64,000 nt of DNA from Bolinopsis microptera (lineage: Eukaryota > Ctenophora > Tentaculata > Lobata > Bolinopsidae), in assembly GCF_026151205.1 (NCBI RefSeq), contig NC_087077.1, positions 15,476,983-15,540,982 on the forward strand, read 5' to 3'. Under the pieces are notes generated by a model. The model did not search any database. It was not told the DNA's origin and saw nothing but the letters and a program-made list of their open reading frames with translations. The number at the start of each line of letters is the position of its first letter. Within the stretch, counting starts at the first letter, position 1. Of this stretch, positions 23,043-35,454 are shown one piece after another. The translations under genes and the position numbers were made by a program.

Positions 23043-26000
23043 AAGGTCTCCTCCTAGTCGTTGGAGTGGCCTGCATCACACACATCGCGTTGGCGGCGTA
23101 ACATATGTCTCACTGGTACTCGGTTGGTAGCCAAAGCTCTGTTTGTGGTCGCTGTCGTGTTTTTCAACACCTGAAAACTTAGCATCATCTTCGAGTACGC
23201 AGACTTCCAGTTTCTTACGGGGCTGCCCCTTGACCACTCTTTCCATAATTTGGGCCTTCCAGTTCAACCAGAACCCTCGTAGTCTAGAGTCTGGCATTCT
23301 AACTACATGTCCCATACAACGTAAGCCTGGCCAGCACTGATGAAAGTCTCAACTGACTTATTCCAGCCCTACCTATGACTTCGTCGTTGTCACATGAAAG
23401 AACATTTAATCGAAGGTCCTTCTCAAGGAAGTTTGTGAAAACCTCGAACGTTCATCTGCTTTATGTGGTGTTCCAGACATCAGCTCCATACAACAAGATG
23501 GTGAGGACGCAGCCCTAAAGATCCTGATCTTGGTTGGAGTCTTTATAGTTCTGCAATTCCAATGTTCCAGACTGATGAAAGGCGCCAGTTAGCCTTCTGG
23601 ATACGGACATCAGTCTCTGTTGATTGCCCCATCCCCACTGATAGTTGCACCCAGGTAACAAAGTTGCTAACCTGCTCGACGGTTCACCCTCAACCGACAG
23701 CTCAATACAATCAGCCTTATGAAAGGTCGCTGGGAGCGCAACTTGCTTACAGCCATGCATTGGGTCTTCTTGCACTTATTCTGAGCCCAGCGTAGAGCTG
23801 TTATGACTAATAGGATCATTGATACCTGTAGACCATCCCCTGAGTTTGTCCATAATAGCCATGTCATCAGCATAATCGTGTCAGAAAGACCTTTTCCTCA
23901 CCGTCATCTCTCTTTCAGCAGCACTGCACCTTGACTGATGATCTTGTTGGTCTCATCCAGAAATGCAGAAAATTTAGGCAGAAATTAAAGATCAGAGTGC
24001 TTGTATATGTCACCCTGACATGTGCCTGAGTTAACATCAACCAGTCTGTCCAGCTCCCCATTAACCTCACCACTCATGGTACCTCCCAAAAAATGACTGA
24101 CGATATTCTGACATATTTTTCAGCAGCCCATAGTGTCTCATACTGCACAAATAAAGCCCTTCTGATAATCCGAACGCTTGCCCTTGGAAATCCATCAAAA
24201 TATGTAAAGAGGAATGTTAAACTCAAGACAGTTATGAATAATAGTTCGGCGAGAATAAATCTGATCAATACATGAGCGGATCTGTCTAATCCCACTGATT
24301 CTCCTGAGGAGCACACTCATACCTGCATGTAACCGCTTAAGAAAAATCACTGAAAAAGCTTGGATGCTTAGACCTTAAGGTGATTCCTCTGTTGTTCCGC
24401 AGACTGAATTCTCCTTTTCTTCCAAATAACATGACCACCCTTTAACCAATCTCAGAACAGTCCTCTTCCCACACTTTCTTGAATCACACTCTAGTTGATC
24501 AACTAGAGCACTCCGCACCATACTTCAGTTGCTCGTTAGTTATCCCTCCAATTCCTGGGCTTTTGTTGTTCTTAAGCTTGTCGAATAACTAATCTCGTTC
24601 TCTGTGGGTGGTCCATCCGAACCTAGAGAGAGTTTTAAAGGTGGGGTGGGGGAGATACTTGTATCAAGGTCGGGCAAGTCGACACTTGATAATGGAGGGT
24701 TCAGAAGTTCAGAAAGTGCTCCTTCCCACCTATCCTCTGCTGTTGGGGATCCGTGATCTCCTACCGTCCTGTCCCGACACAAATGCTTAGGCTTCTTTGT
24801 TCTTACCAGAGATCTTCTTGATCATTGCATACTTACGCGCGGACCCTTTGCTCGCTGCTTCCTCAAGATCAGTAAGCTACTCTAACTGCCCAGTTATTTC
24901 ATCTAGCTGCTGCTTTTCTTGACCTAACTTATTAGTTAGACTACTCTGACCTTGAGCGTCTGATTTGGTCTTTGCGCTTAAACTGTCCCGCTGAATCAAT
25001 AAATCCTGTCTTCCGTGAACAGTGTTGCTCCTTGCCGTTCCGAGTCTTTGCCTAGTACCTCCATGAACATCAGTGACGGTCTACTGAGATTACGCACATA
25101 ATCATCGAGTCACCTCACTATCCAGACTTGCAAATGCGGTTTGAAGAGCCCCATTACTCTGTATCCGTAGTACTATCCCCAGGCGCTCAATGGCAGTCAC
25201 ATTGCCTGGTTGCGTGATCTTTTCACGGACTGAAGTTTTGATTTTCAGCAGTCCGAAACCAGATAATGATCGAGCCGATGTCCTGCCCCCACTTACCCTA
25301 ACACAAAAAGTACTAACGAAACCGCTTCCAATGCAGATATGAGCTATCTGATGACCGTGAGCCCGTTGGGGTAGCCGCCATGTTCCCTTGTGAATGTTCT
25401 TGTACCTCGAAAGAAGTTCCCCCGATACAGCTGTTCGTCGCACAAGAAATCCACAAGTCTTGTCCCGTTGTCCATTTGATGACTATGGAGGATTCCCCCC
25501 GATGACCGCTTCACTTCCAAAACAGCCTGCTGTTACTTTTTGCATTAAAATCGCCGAGCAGAACATGATACGTGACGAGGTAGCCCATCAATGTTCTGTG
25601 AGTCCTATAAAACTTATCTTCTCACTCTCCTCTGCACCCATCAGTTGAGCATAGGCCACAACAACAGAGATGGTGATTGCTTTACAAATGCAGCCTAGCT
25701 TTAAAACCCGCTCCGAGTGGGAGTGAACGATATCAGGAGTTGTCGATTCGTTCTGAAAGACTGAGAACGACTCCCTGTCTCTTGATCCCGTCGACTCTAC
25801 CGGCAATGATAAGACTGCCATTTCAGAAGTGGTGCCAGAACCAGGCATGTGAGTCTCAGTGAACCCCAAAAATCCAATCTGTACTTATCAATGTTTGACT
25901 AAGTTGTAGGGCTGTGTATGAGCTGACAAAGAAAGAACGTTCCATGATCCCAATCGTAAAAACTGTTGCAATAATTTACTGGATTAGATTTGTTGAAGCA

Positions 26001-26330
26001 GGTCCACAGGATGATCATTGACTAATAAATCTGGTCGGTGACGAAGTACCCCTCTTCTCATCAGGCGACTGGGGTCCCGTATGCTTTGCCCCCAGCCTCC
26101 GTCATACTGGAACCATCCGTACCTTGAAATTGGAAGTAGCACTCGTCCATTGATGTGTGTGTTGTTTTATATTTTCAGTAGCGTTGTTATTTGAGTGGAA
26201 GGATGCTGGCCCTCGCCCCCATGAAACCGCATGCATCCTAACGAGACCAGATGTCCCGTTATATTTTCGAACTGTACGGTCTAGACCGCAGTTGTTTCTG
26301 TTACCGTTCACCGTTTAACTGGAATCACCC
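23043..26330 (-). mobile_element. Decayed RTE-like LINE (endonuclease + reverse transcriptase)
   Basis: Minus strand, 5' to 3'. An APE-type endonuclease runs from about 25980 to 25090: TETHMPGSG, then LLGDFNAK near 25550, then NIHKGTW and a degenerate NQIDHI-type HQIAHICIG. The reverse transcriptase follows, with GIGGITNEQLKYG near 24520, YADDMAIMD near 23868 and LTILLYGADVW near 23490. The C-terminal tail is GHVVRMPDSRLRG, QPRKKLEVCVLEDD. Many stops and shifts make it inactive. The EN and tail style resemble the RTE/BovB-related family often annotated as 'craniofacial development protein 2-like'. Confidence 0.8.
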
Positions 26331-26619
26331 AGAACATGCTACTAACTTAACTGCACCTCAGAGAAGGGTGTGCTCTTCACCAGCAACTACGATCTTGGGC
26401 TCGAGAGGTTGTGTAAGACACTTCACGACCCCTGAGTTTGGAAAACCCCTCAAAAACCACATCAAACCATATCAAAATGACGCTAAAACAATCATTGCAC
26501 GTTGCCACGTTGCGAGTAACAATCGTCTTTACCACCGTTACTATCGACTTTTTGCTTTAACTAATTTGCACGTGGGCGTCGTACATACATTTATATACAG
26601 AAAAAATTTTTAATAGTTT

Positions 26620-26835
26620 GGAACACAAAACAAAAAAATGAAAAAAATCTTGTGCGACGGTAGGAGCCAAATTCGCTTCTTACTACAAATACACTTTTAA
26701 GGAGGCTTCTCATCAGTAGCCGCACCTCCTTACTCGTTCTGAACTGGAATTTTATGGGCTTTCCAGACGGCCAACCGAAGTATACCATCCCCCTCCTCTA
26801 AGAGTTCATCACAAGTACACCCACCTTGAAGATCT
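26620..26835. repeat. Direct repeat, first copy (about 215 bp)
   Basis: Repeated with about 80% similarity at 27000-27218 (shared CTTGTG..AGGGTAGGA, CTCCTTACTCG, CATCACAAGTACACCCACC). Function unknown. Confidence 0.7.
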
Positions 26836-26999
26836 TTGAACCCATACACACCCATTGGCGACAAACCTGAATATAATCTTACATGCTCCCGAAGGAATCC
26901 CGGTTTATGGCGTTCTAAGCGTCACCAGTACTTCACTAGAGTCACCAGCGCTTCACTGTAGTCATCAGCCATATCACTGAAAAGTGTACAGCACTACAG

Positions 27000-27218
27000 T
27001 TGTGGAACACAACAAAAAATGAGAAAATCTTGTGGCGAGGGTAGGACCCAATGTCGTTTCTACCAATAAAACTTTAAAGAGCTTCACATGAAAAAACAGT
27101 AGCGCCTACTCCTTACTCGGTTTTCCTGAACTGGAATTCTATTGACGCCAGACGCCAGACCGAGTATTACCATCCCACCTTCTAGAGTCATCACAAGTAC
27201 ACCCACCTAGGAAGATAT
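27000..27218. repeat. Direct repeat, second copy
   Basis: See 26620-26835. About 165 bp separate the copies. Confidence 0.7.
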
Positions 27219-27219
27219 A

Positions 27220-28260
27220 TTTTAAATTATAAAACAATCCCGGTTTTTCGGTCACGGTGAAAAATATTCGCTTTGTTGTAGTTCTAAAACACTCTCCCAG
27301 ATTAAGTTGAGCAAGGCACTGTGGTCTGTGAAGCAAAGCAAATTTGAATTCCTCTAATTTATTCTGCCTCCACAGAATAATTGTGCGGATATCACAGACT
27401 TTAAGTTGGGGGTGGGAGGGGGTGGCTTTAGCTCTAGTCCATTCAGATACTGTCCTGCTGTCATGGAAACCGATTCATGAAATCGTGCCATACCTTAGAG
27501 CCTAGTAAAGTGTCCTTTGCGTTAAGTAACCCTTTTGTTTTTCCTGTTAACTGCACTGGTCTTTCCTATTCTTATAAAATAAATGTGCATCTTCAATATA
27601 TTGATATTTAGTAGGTAGTAGCTGCGCCTTTTTTTGCGAATCACAACTTTGGACAGATCACAACTAACACTTACAGATTACTACCTAATCGGACCTTATT
27701 GGACGGACATTACTTGAACGCTGGAGGCCCTAGCGTTCATCTTAATGTCCGTTCAAATAAACTCCGTCCAATTAAGTCCGTCAAAGTTTAAAGTCCTTGA
27801 ATTTTGTCCAATGACCACTTTTTAATTTCATCAATTTCATAGCTATCATTAGACTAAACAATATCGTTTAAAAATCATTTGCTAAAAGTATAAAAACGTC
27901 AAAAAAAGATAAACAAAACTCGAATTTTCTGATGGTTTTGATTGCCTTCTAGTGTTCATATTAATGACCGTTCATAATTATGTCCTTCAAGTATGTCCGT
28001 CCCAAATATGGTCCGATAAGTTATCACATCTAAGCCATCGTCCTAGTATGGTCCAGTTCTCCGTTACAGAATCAAATTTAGCTCATACGGGAGGATTGTC
28101 TCGAAATTATTCCGTCCCTTAAATCGAGGTATTTTTGAAATTCTGTTACATCATTCTTTTTTGCTATTCCGCCAATCATAAATCCGATATTCTCATCTCT
28201 CCACAAATTTGTTCTCAGATTACATTGGTAAGTCGTATATATTTCTGACTGTTATCTAGC
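27220..28260. other. No gene seen
   Basis: AT-rich, with scattered ATTGGACGGACATTA / GTCCGTTCAA / GTCCGTCCAATTAAG motifs near 27700-27790 and 27960-28010 that look like a degenerate repeat. No convincing coding segment. Confidence 0.5.
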
Positions 28261-29400
28261 AATATTTATCGGATCATCCCAACCCGCCCGGGTCGATATG
28301 GCTACGATACGTGACAATGAGGCATTCAATTAACTCGACGCGCGCTTAGTTGGACTCGTCGAGCGGTCTAATATTTGGAACAAATATTTTAAGAGTAATA
28401 ACAAATAAGTGAGTTAAGTGTCATCAAACAAATGATACGACGTATTCCAGGGTGATCTGCTGAAGACTCAACTAGTTTCGGCCTTTGAGGGCCATCCACA
28501 GGAGTGTCACCTAGCAGAAGTCAAAAATTTAATAAACTGATATCAGAAGAATATGTCATATTAGTAAACATACGGTTTGATAGAGATAACAATTTGAACA
28601 GAGGGTCAAATACAGATAAGGAAAGTAAACATACGATATCCATCCGCTTACTCTTCCTGTTTGTGATTGGACGTATCGGTGTCACGTGACATAACACCTC
28701 TATTACAATTGGTCGCTCGTTAAGGATCACGGAGCACATCAGGGCTGCCAGTCGTCAGAATAAATTTAATTCTGCTGTTAGTATGATTGTTATATTATTG
28801 TGGTGTTCGTAACCTACCTTCAATATGTTTCTTTTGACTTTGTTATCATGCTCTGCTCTGGAAATTGTGATATTACCTGTTCAATTTGTTAAGGAGACGA
28901 TCTCCTTGTTGTTATGTTGCAGGATCAGAATGTTCGTGAGGAACAGTCACCAAAAGTGAGTTGCTTGCCTGCTGTGTGTTTTCGTACTCTGGTCTTCACT
29001 CAAGTTGCAAAGCTGCAATAAACGTATCGCAAAGAACATTTCTATCTGAAAATTGTGTTAGTACCAGTTTGATCAGTTAAGGTGAGGATTGCCTCGCTCT
29101 TTCGGTTTCAGCTTAACTCCTTAGGTCATGAGTAGAACCGAAGGATCAAAACATATGTTGCTTGTTGCTCGTATCAACTATAAAACATCAATTTTAAGGG
29201 ATAAGGAAGTGTTTATAGGTTCTGAAACCTAACTAAATCGATTTTTCGTGCAATTTTAGGTCAGAAACAGTCATCAAAATGAGTTAATAAGAAGGTCGAT
29301 TTCTCGGTTATTTTTGAGCTTTCGTTCAGAAAATAATTCGGGCCTTCAAAGGGGGGTAACAAGAAAGCGTTACAAGTGTTACAAGCCTTCTATAATACAA

Positions 29401-29527
29401 AATGTGTATCATCTCTTCAACCCGCTGAACATGTGCTTACCCTAAAAATGTAAACAAATGTGTTTCACCTCCTCAACCCGCTGAACATGTGCTTACTATT
29501 AAAGTAAACAAATGTGTTTCACCTCCC
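29401..29527. repeat. 62-bp tandem repeat, about two copies
   Basis: CAACCCGCTGAACATGTGC and AACAAATGTGTTTCACCTC recur with a spacing of about 60 bp. Confidence 0.7.
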
Positions 29528-30096
29528 CACCAGTATCCACATCTATTAATCTGAAAATCCATAGTAAAGTTACAAACTCATGGGGCAGAAAAAAAAAACA
29601 CAAAGTGTAAACTCGGTGTACAAAAGTGAGAACTAGGAAGCGGAAAATATAGCCGTACACCCAGTGAAAGAATTGCCACTGACCTTGCTCCTATTTAAAC
29701 CAATTATCTTGGCTTTAAATCTCTCGATAAACATATAATGTTATCTTTGGTTCAGGTCACACCTCACGTTCCTTTACTGCTTTATTCCGGGGCGATTGTG
29801 GCTACAAAACTCGATATTGGCTTGTTTTTCCACCTCAACGTCAGCGAAAGCTCTAACAAACAAATAAGTGAAGTATGTTGTCTTGTTTACAAACTTTACA
29901 AATACAATTTAACATAACTGACAACATAACAGTGCGATGTCAGATGTGTCTGCATTTCTAACATGCGTCACAAATCAAAAGTTAACGGGCGATACTCGTA
30001 CAATATTTGTTTCAAGACCGTCGAAGAGTCCAACTGGGCGCGCGTCTTGGTAGGTTATAAACAAAACATTAACAATAAACCTACCAGTACCAAGAC

Positions 30097-30122
30097 TTAC
30101 TGGGCCTGGGGTCCTCAGGTAA
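30097..30122. mobile_element. 26-bp mini-element with 9-bp target duplication
   Basis: Begins TTACTGGG and ends CAGGTAA. It is flanked by TACCAAGAC at 30088-30096 and again at 30123-30131. Same ends as 38022-38105, so probably an internal-deletion form. Confidence 0.6.
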
Positions 30123-30199
30123 TACCAAGACGCGCGCTGAGTAAGACTAAGAGTCGGACTCCAAGTCCACGCTGCAAGTGTGAAGTGCACGCGTCGACG

Positions 30200-30285
30200 T
30201 TTAGTTACTGGGCGGCACTCAGTCTGTTATTCCGCCGAATATCTATTTATAAACATAATAGCCTGGGCCTCCCCATACCAGGTAA
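30200..30285. mobile_element. 86-bp MITE with 9-bp target duplication
   Basis: Flanked by GCGTCGACG at 30191-30199 and 30286-30294. Contains TTACTGGGCGGC near the left end and ACCAGGTAA at the right. Related to 38022-38105. Confidence 0.6.
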
Positions 30286-30524
30286 GCGTCGACGTCGACG
30301 GTCTAATATTTTTTATTTTGAACAAATATTTTACGAGTATCACCCGTTAAACTTAATCATTAATTGTTAATGCATCTCGCCGATCTTTATGCGGCCCAGT
30401 AGTTGGTTACCTGAGGCCGACCCGCATGTATATACGTTTTTGTTTTATGAGTAAGCTATGTAATTGTATTTTTGACGTTGATTTCGTATAACTATAACAC
30501 CTACTAGTACTACTAGTACTAGTA

Positions 30525-30650
30525 TTAGTCAGTGTAATAAGCGCCAAGCGCGAGCACAGAATTTTTTTTCTCCGATCGTACAAAATTTTATACCAATGTT
30601 TTAGTCAAGATGTAAATAATTTTTATCCACCGGGTAGCAATGTTAGCTCA
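30525..30650. repeat. Left member of a distant inverted repeat
   Basis: AGTCAGTGTAATAAGCGCC and the bases that follow (about 42 bp identical), plus CCACCGGGTAGCAAT, recur inverted at 37603-37720, so 7.2 kb are bracketed. No transposase seen between them. Confidence 0.65.
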
Positions 30651-31871
30651 GCGTTCATCAAGATCGCGATTTTTACGCCGCGCACTCGTAAAACGCATGA
30701 AAAAATCGAATTGACAATAGAAATCGAGCGCTATGCGCATATTATTCGCTTTTTCACTGTTATTTTCTGGTTGATTTCATAAACGTTTTAATTTTGTTTG
30801 AAACTCTCGAAACCAAGGATTGTCCACTATTTTACTGCAATTATCTACTTGAAGTTTCTTTTGTTTTATCAAACAGTTTAAAGTGGAATATTTTCTGTGC
30901 TTGAATATATACTGTAATTACATGATAGGGCCTTGCTAATGTAAATTGGCAATTACAGATCACTTAAGTTTCCAAATTTATCGCTCAGGTTATGACCTAT
31001 CTTAAAGTTCAACTGCTTGGTTAAATTAAAGCTGGGCCCAAATATCATTTTTGCAAAGAATTCATTCAAAGACATTTTAAAGCAAGTAAAGTAAGTAAGT
31101 ACAGCACATAGAATATCCTAGAACTTAGAAGTATATTGTTATTCACTTGATCTTTGATTTCATTCTGTGTTTCGGAATTTAGGTCCCCTGTGTTTTACTG
31201 ACCAAATTAAGCCGCAAGTCTATGACTGCCTACCTCATTTTAACTTAATTAAAGAAGTATAGAACTGTATGATGTATGTCTCTCTTACTTTATCCGTTTA
31301 CCACGTCTGACCGGTTGCCATTTTTCACTCTATGGTTATATACTTCTCTGTACATAATTCTGACAGCAAATATAAAAGTGCCAAGTGGGTATCTATGTAA
31401 TTTTCGTATCATTTTGAATTTAATGGTTACCTTCATACCCAAAGTTTAATGTTAAATCTCACTGTACCATATTCATTAACTTATAGCTTATAACATATGA
31501 TATGTTTTGATTTTATGTCCCTATACTAGAAGGGTATTCTTCTAACAGTTTTTGACTGACTTGAATGTCCTGCACAGCAGTTTGAAGCTTTTTTAAATTA
31601 GTTTTGTTCTTATTGTATTGCTGTGTAAATTTAATTCTAATTCTAATTCATTTCTAATTCTCACTTTAATTAATTCTCACTTCGTTACTTTTCATAATGA
31701 ATGTTTTTGGCACATCAGAATGAGCAAATGAATCGGGAGAAATGCTTCCTCTGACTCTGTCAAGTAAGTACATTATTTCCAATGTATTTGTTGTTTTGAT
31801 AATCTTTCTTCGCTCTTATGAGTGGGTCAATCCTTTGTTTTGATGATATTGTTGACGAAGTGAGAAGCTCC

Positions 31872-31896
31872 ACTCAGTGTTTTGAAAACACTGAGT
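31872..31896. repeat. Perfect 12-bp hairpin
   Basis: ACTCAGTGTTTT and its exact complement separated by one base. No run of T follows and no gene context is clear. Confidence 0.6.
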
Positions 31897-32094
31897 TGAG
31901 ATTCTCACCTTCTCTCAGAATAGATAAAGGGAACCATCAGAAAATAATTTGGCTTCGATGGAATGAGAAAATTCGAAACAACTTCTGCCCGGGGTTGGAG
32001 ACCTGGAACGGTTCAAGGGATCCACCAGAAACAAATCTGGCTTTGGTAGACTTTCTGAATATCTAAACACACACACTCATCTCCACTTCTGATA

Positions 32095-32735
32095 TAACTC
32101 GGTTTCTGTTTGGAGTAAGGAGCTGATTTTAGGCATCAGGCTGTTGAGTTATTAGCCCAAGACATATTTTTACGCTCTCGCGAGTAGCAATTACAACAGC
32201 TAAAATCAAATTAACTCGGTTTCTGATTGGAGTATAAAAGAGCTAAATTTGGGCATAAAATCATCATATTAAGTAGAGCGTAATTAACTCCTCAGACTTC
32301 AGGTTAATCAGTTACTACTGTTATATGACCACACCCTTTTGAGCTCTCGTGAGTAACAATAACAGCACTTACAATCAAAATAACTCAGTTTCTGATTAGA
32401 GTAAGGAGCTAAACTTGGGCATTGAAGTGTTCTAAATTATCACATTGAGTAGGTAGAATGTTATTTAAAAATCTCAGACATCAGGTTATTGAGCTATAAC
32501 AGCCCAAAAACTATTCTTACGCTCTTGCGAGTAGCAATTGACGCACTTCATACTAACTGTTCATCTTGGACATGAAATTGTTCAAAATTATCACATTAAG
32601 TGGGGTAGAGCATGGTTTTAAAGTCAACATGCTTTAGATTGTTGAGTTATTAGTCCATATCCTATTTTACGGATCATCACATTGAGTGTCGTAGAACATG
32701 GTATTAAAATCTTCAGACTTTATGCTGTTGCATTT
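32095..32735. repeat. Satellite-like tandem repeat, about 180-bp unit
   Basis: Three to four diverged units, recognisable by AACTCGGTTTCTGATTGGAG, AAATTATCACATTAAG, TAGAGCATGGTTTTAAA and CGCTCTCGCGAGTAGCAAT recurring in the same order. Confidence 0.75.
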
Positions 32736-32892
32736 AAGAAAATATATGAATTGAAATGTGGTATTTATATCCCGACAACACAAGTAAGGTGGTTAACCAT
32801 GTCAGAGCGGCTGACTGTGAGTGATGTGACCAAATGTGTAAAAGTGAACAAAAGCATTATAACTCATCATAAGGCAAATAATGTTTTAGATA

Positions 32893-33425
32893 ATTATATT
32901 AATATTATAAATCAAAGTCTTATGATATTGTTATTATCTTAACAGTTACTGTTGTAACTTACAATTTTAAATTTATATTCCTTATATTCCTTGTATTCCT
33001 TGTATTCCAGTACGTAATATAGGGTGTTAAAGCTGGTATTTCAATATTTGCTCAAGTTTCACAGATATCATCAATTGAGTATTGTGACAAAGTAAACTTA
33101 TTTGTGCGACTGTATGATATTATCATAATTCCCAGTACTTCCAGATCATCAAGTAATCCTACTGCACTACTCAGCATTCCTTGTCAGGGTGTCCTAAACA
33201 TTCCTCATATATTTTCTTAAATGCAACAGTATTAAGTCTGAAGATTTTAAAACCAAAATTGAGCAAATATTGAAATACCATGGCTTAAACACCCTATATT
33301 ACGTACTGGAATACAAGGAATACAAGGAATACGAGGAATACAAATTTAAAATCTTAAGTTACAACAGTAACTGAGTAACTGTTAAGATGATAACAATATC
33401 ATAAGGTTTTGATTTATAATATTAA
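32893..33425. repeat. Inverted repeat, arms about 165 bp
   Basis: Left arm 32893-33055, right arm 33258-33425. They share GATATTGTTATTATCTTAAC, repeated CCTTGTATT units and CAGTACGTAATATAGGGTGT. A further short segment (32711-32750 versus 33208-33250) is also inverted but out of order, so the structure is a mosaic. Confidence 0.75.
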
Positions 33426-33702
33426 TATAATTTATTGAAAAGAAAAAGAAAGATTTTGAAAATAAATATTTAGTTTACAGTCCCCCTGTTAATGCTTAAT
33501 TAATTAACACTATTACAACCACGCACCAGTCACATAAATTATTATGTGGTTGTAATACGTTTACAGTGCCACAATTGAAACATCGCAATACTGAATACAT
33601 GGTAAAAAATAGATTAATTATGTCACCAAAAATATTATAACTCTGTTTAGTCCTTGCTGGAAGATAATTAGTTTGTCCAAATTTGTATGATGATAAAGTT
33701 AT

Positions 33703-34080
33703 ATTGAATTCTAATAGAGGTATGGTGAACTACAAAATAGGGCATGCATTGTTAATTTCGTCACATAATTTGTTGTGAAAGTTTGATAATTTTTCGTTCA
33801 CATCCACATCCTTATTATTGTTGGAATTGATTAATACAAGAAATATAGTAGCCCATACCAGTTTTCTGCATTAAATTTATATTGTTGAGGCACAAAATGG
33901 TAATTCTGTCACATTTTTTGTGACTAAGCAAAATTTAAGGTAGCATTGTTAAACTTGAGGTTTGATGTGCTGGACAATAATCTACCACTTATTTTTAAAA
34001 GAATATTGAATTCTAATAGAGGTATAGTTGTTCAAAATAGGTACAAGAAAGGTTGACTTCGTCACATCATTTTTTTGACA
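33703..34080. repeat. Diverged 305-bp direct repeat
   Basis: TATTGAATTCTAATAGAGGT followed by a CGTCACAT..ATTT motif occurs at about 33703 and 34008. No coding content. Confidence 0.55.
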
Positions 34081-34382
34081 ATGTTAATATCAACTGTCCT
34101 CTCTTGGATCAATCTGACCAAACGTAAAACGAAGGCAATCGGTTTAAATCTCATATGAAATATTTTCAGGTACTGATTCTATAACGAAGTCTAATCGTCA
34201 TCTTCTTACAGTGTTCGATGTCTGTGTGAAGGTAAAATGGTGACATCCTCTGGATCAGGCAGAGGTCGAGTGTTATCGGGATTACTACAGATTGATGATC
34301 CCGCTCATCGGAGAAGATAAAGGCCTTGCTCAGCAATGGGTAGGGTTTGCAGTTTAGATAGCCATGTGGCACGCTGCAACTT

Positions 34383-34410
34383 AATTATTCGAGATTCTTC
34401 TCGAATAATT
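34383..34410. repeat. 12-bp perfect inverted repeat
   Basis: AATTATTCGAGA and its complement with a 4-nt loop, just upstream of the candidate two-exon gene. Confidence 0.6.
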
Positions 34411-34421
34411 TTCAAGACTTG

Positions 34422-35078
34422 ATGTCAATTTATTATTGGAGAAAAAGAAGATTTATGAGGGTGAATAGATGCCAGGGTCGGATTGAGTTGACAAAGCTCA
34501 AGATGAAAAGGTAATTTAATTCTCAGATCATAATGTTTTGTTGCATTTACCTAGAAGTTAATTGTTTTGGAAATATGCTGTGTAATAAAGGTTAGTATAG
34601 TTCTAAAAATATTGAATTAAAGTGGACGCCATCCTTTAGAGAAATTTAAATTTATTACCTTCCCAATCTCGCTTTAACTCTGTATTTTAATGTATTCTTG
34701 TGTAAAATTGTATTGATCCCGTTTGATGCGACAAGGTAAAATGCTCTTATCAGGAAAGGAATTTACTCAACGTTTCAATGTTACAACATCGTATTCATGA
34801 TCTCAAATTAGTTGTTATATAGTAGTGTTGAAAGTATTAAAACTGTATGTTAACAAGCATTTAGTTCTTGGAAAGAATTGGCTTATATCTCATAAACTAA
34901 CAATGATTATTTCAATTCAATCAGGATAAGAAGATTAAGAAGCACAAGTTCAACTCCAATACTTGTTAGAACTGGAGAAAGAAGTACCACACCGTACTCA
35001 AAACCCAAACGAGATATCATTGATCTTATTGACGAGGAAGAAGCGATGAAAGAACTGCAAGACTGCAAGAGCTCTTAG
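34422..35078 (+). CDS. Candidate two-exon gene, unrecognised; frame cut by 8-bp duplication
   Basis: Exon 34422-34510 (ATG at 34422, second ATG at 34455) ends AAAAG/GTAATT. Exon 34925-35078 follows acceptor AATCAG. The phases agree (AG|G). The product is basic, then Ser/Thr-rich, with RRLRSTSSTPILVR and KPKRDIIDLIDEEEAMKELQ, and stops at 35076. DIIDLIDEEE resembles a SUMO-interacting motif (hydrophobic core plus acidic run), which is inference. CTGCAAGA is repeated at 35055-35062 and 35063-35070. Without the extra 8 bp the frame would run on about 30 codons to a stop near 35167. It could be a host gene end or a transposon ORF. Confidence 0.35.
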
Positions 35079-35375
35079 ACAGCTCTCCCTCAAAAAGTAC
35101 AGCCAGCACAGACAGTTTTGCATATGCTAAAATTGTTCATATGGAATGTTTTGGCTCATCGCTCTAAACCGAAACGATAACCATACATATCAATATCTTC
35201 AAAATCAGTATCTAGGACGTGTAAGGTTAGGTTTTATATTTATTCGCATTTTGAGATGTAACGGCCTTTTCCACATTCAATAAATCTGTCGGAAATCCGA
35301 ATTTATCTTATTGCAATCACTTGCTAATATATATCAGTTATCTGCGCTTATCGGCAACGGGCCGTTATATTCTAT

Positions 35376-35454
35376 TAATGCTTTTCAAACAAAGTTAAAA
35401 CGAATTCTTCATGTCGTGCATCCTGGGTTGGACAGGATATGGCCGTTTAAAATA
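35376..35454. repeat. Dispersed 79-bp repeat shared with the GTF3C3 intron
   Basis: TAATGCTTTTCAAACAAAGT through CCGTTTAAAAT also occurs at 4796-4872 and 56319-56396. The flanks differ from those copies. Confidence 0.7.

Larger units (their letters stand above)
29986..30346. mobile_element. TTAA-flanked TIR MITE with nested insertions
   Basis: Inverted ends CGGGCGATACTCGTA (left) and TACGAGTATCACCCG (right), each bordered by TTAA (29982-29985, 30347-30350). Related single ends lie at 38207 and 39018, and an internal fragment at 28335-28420. Two smaller elements are inserted inside it (30097-30122 and about 30200-30285). Confidence 0.7.

Noticed and set aside
25394-25862. Plus-strand frames in the LINE
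   Set aside because: Shadows of the minus-strand endonuclease, whose motifs are clear.
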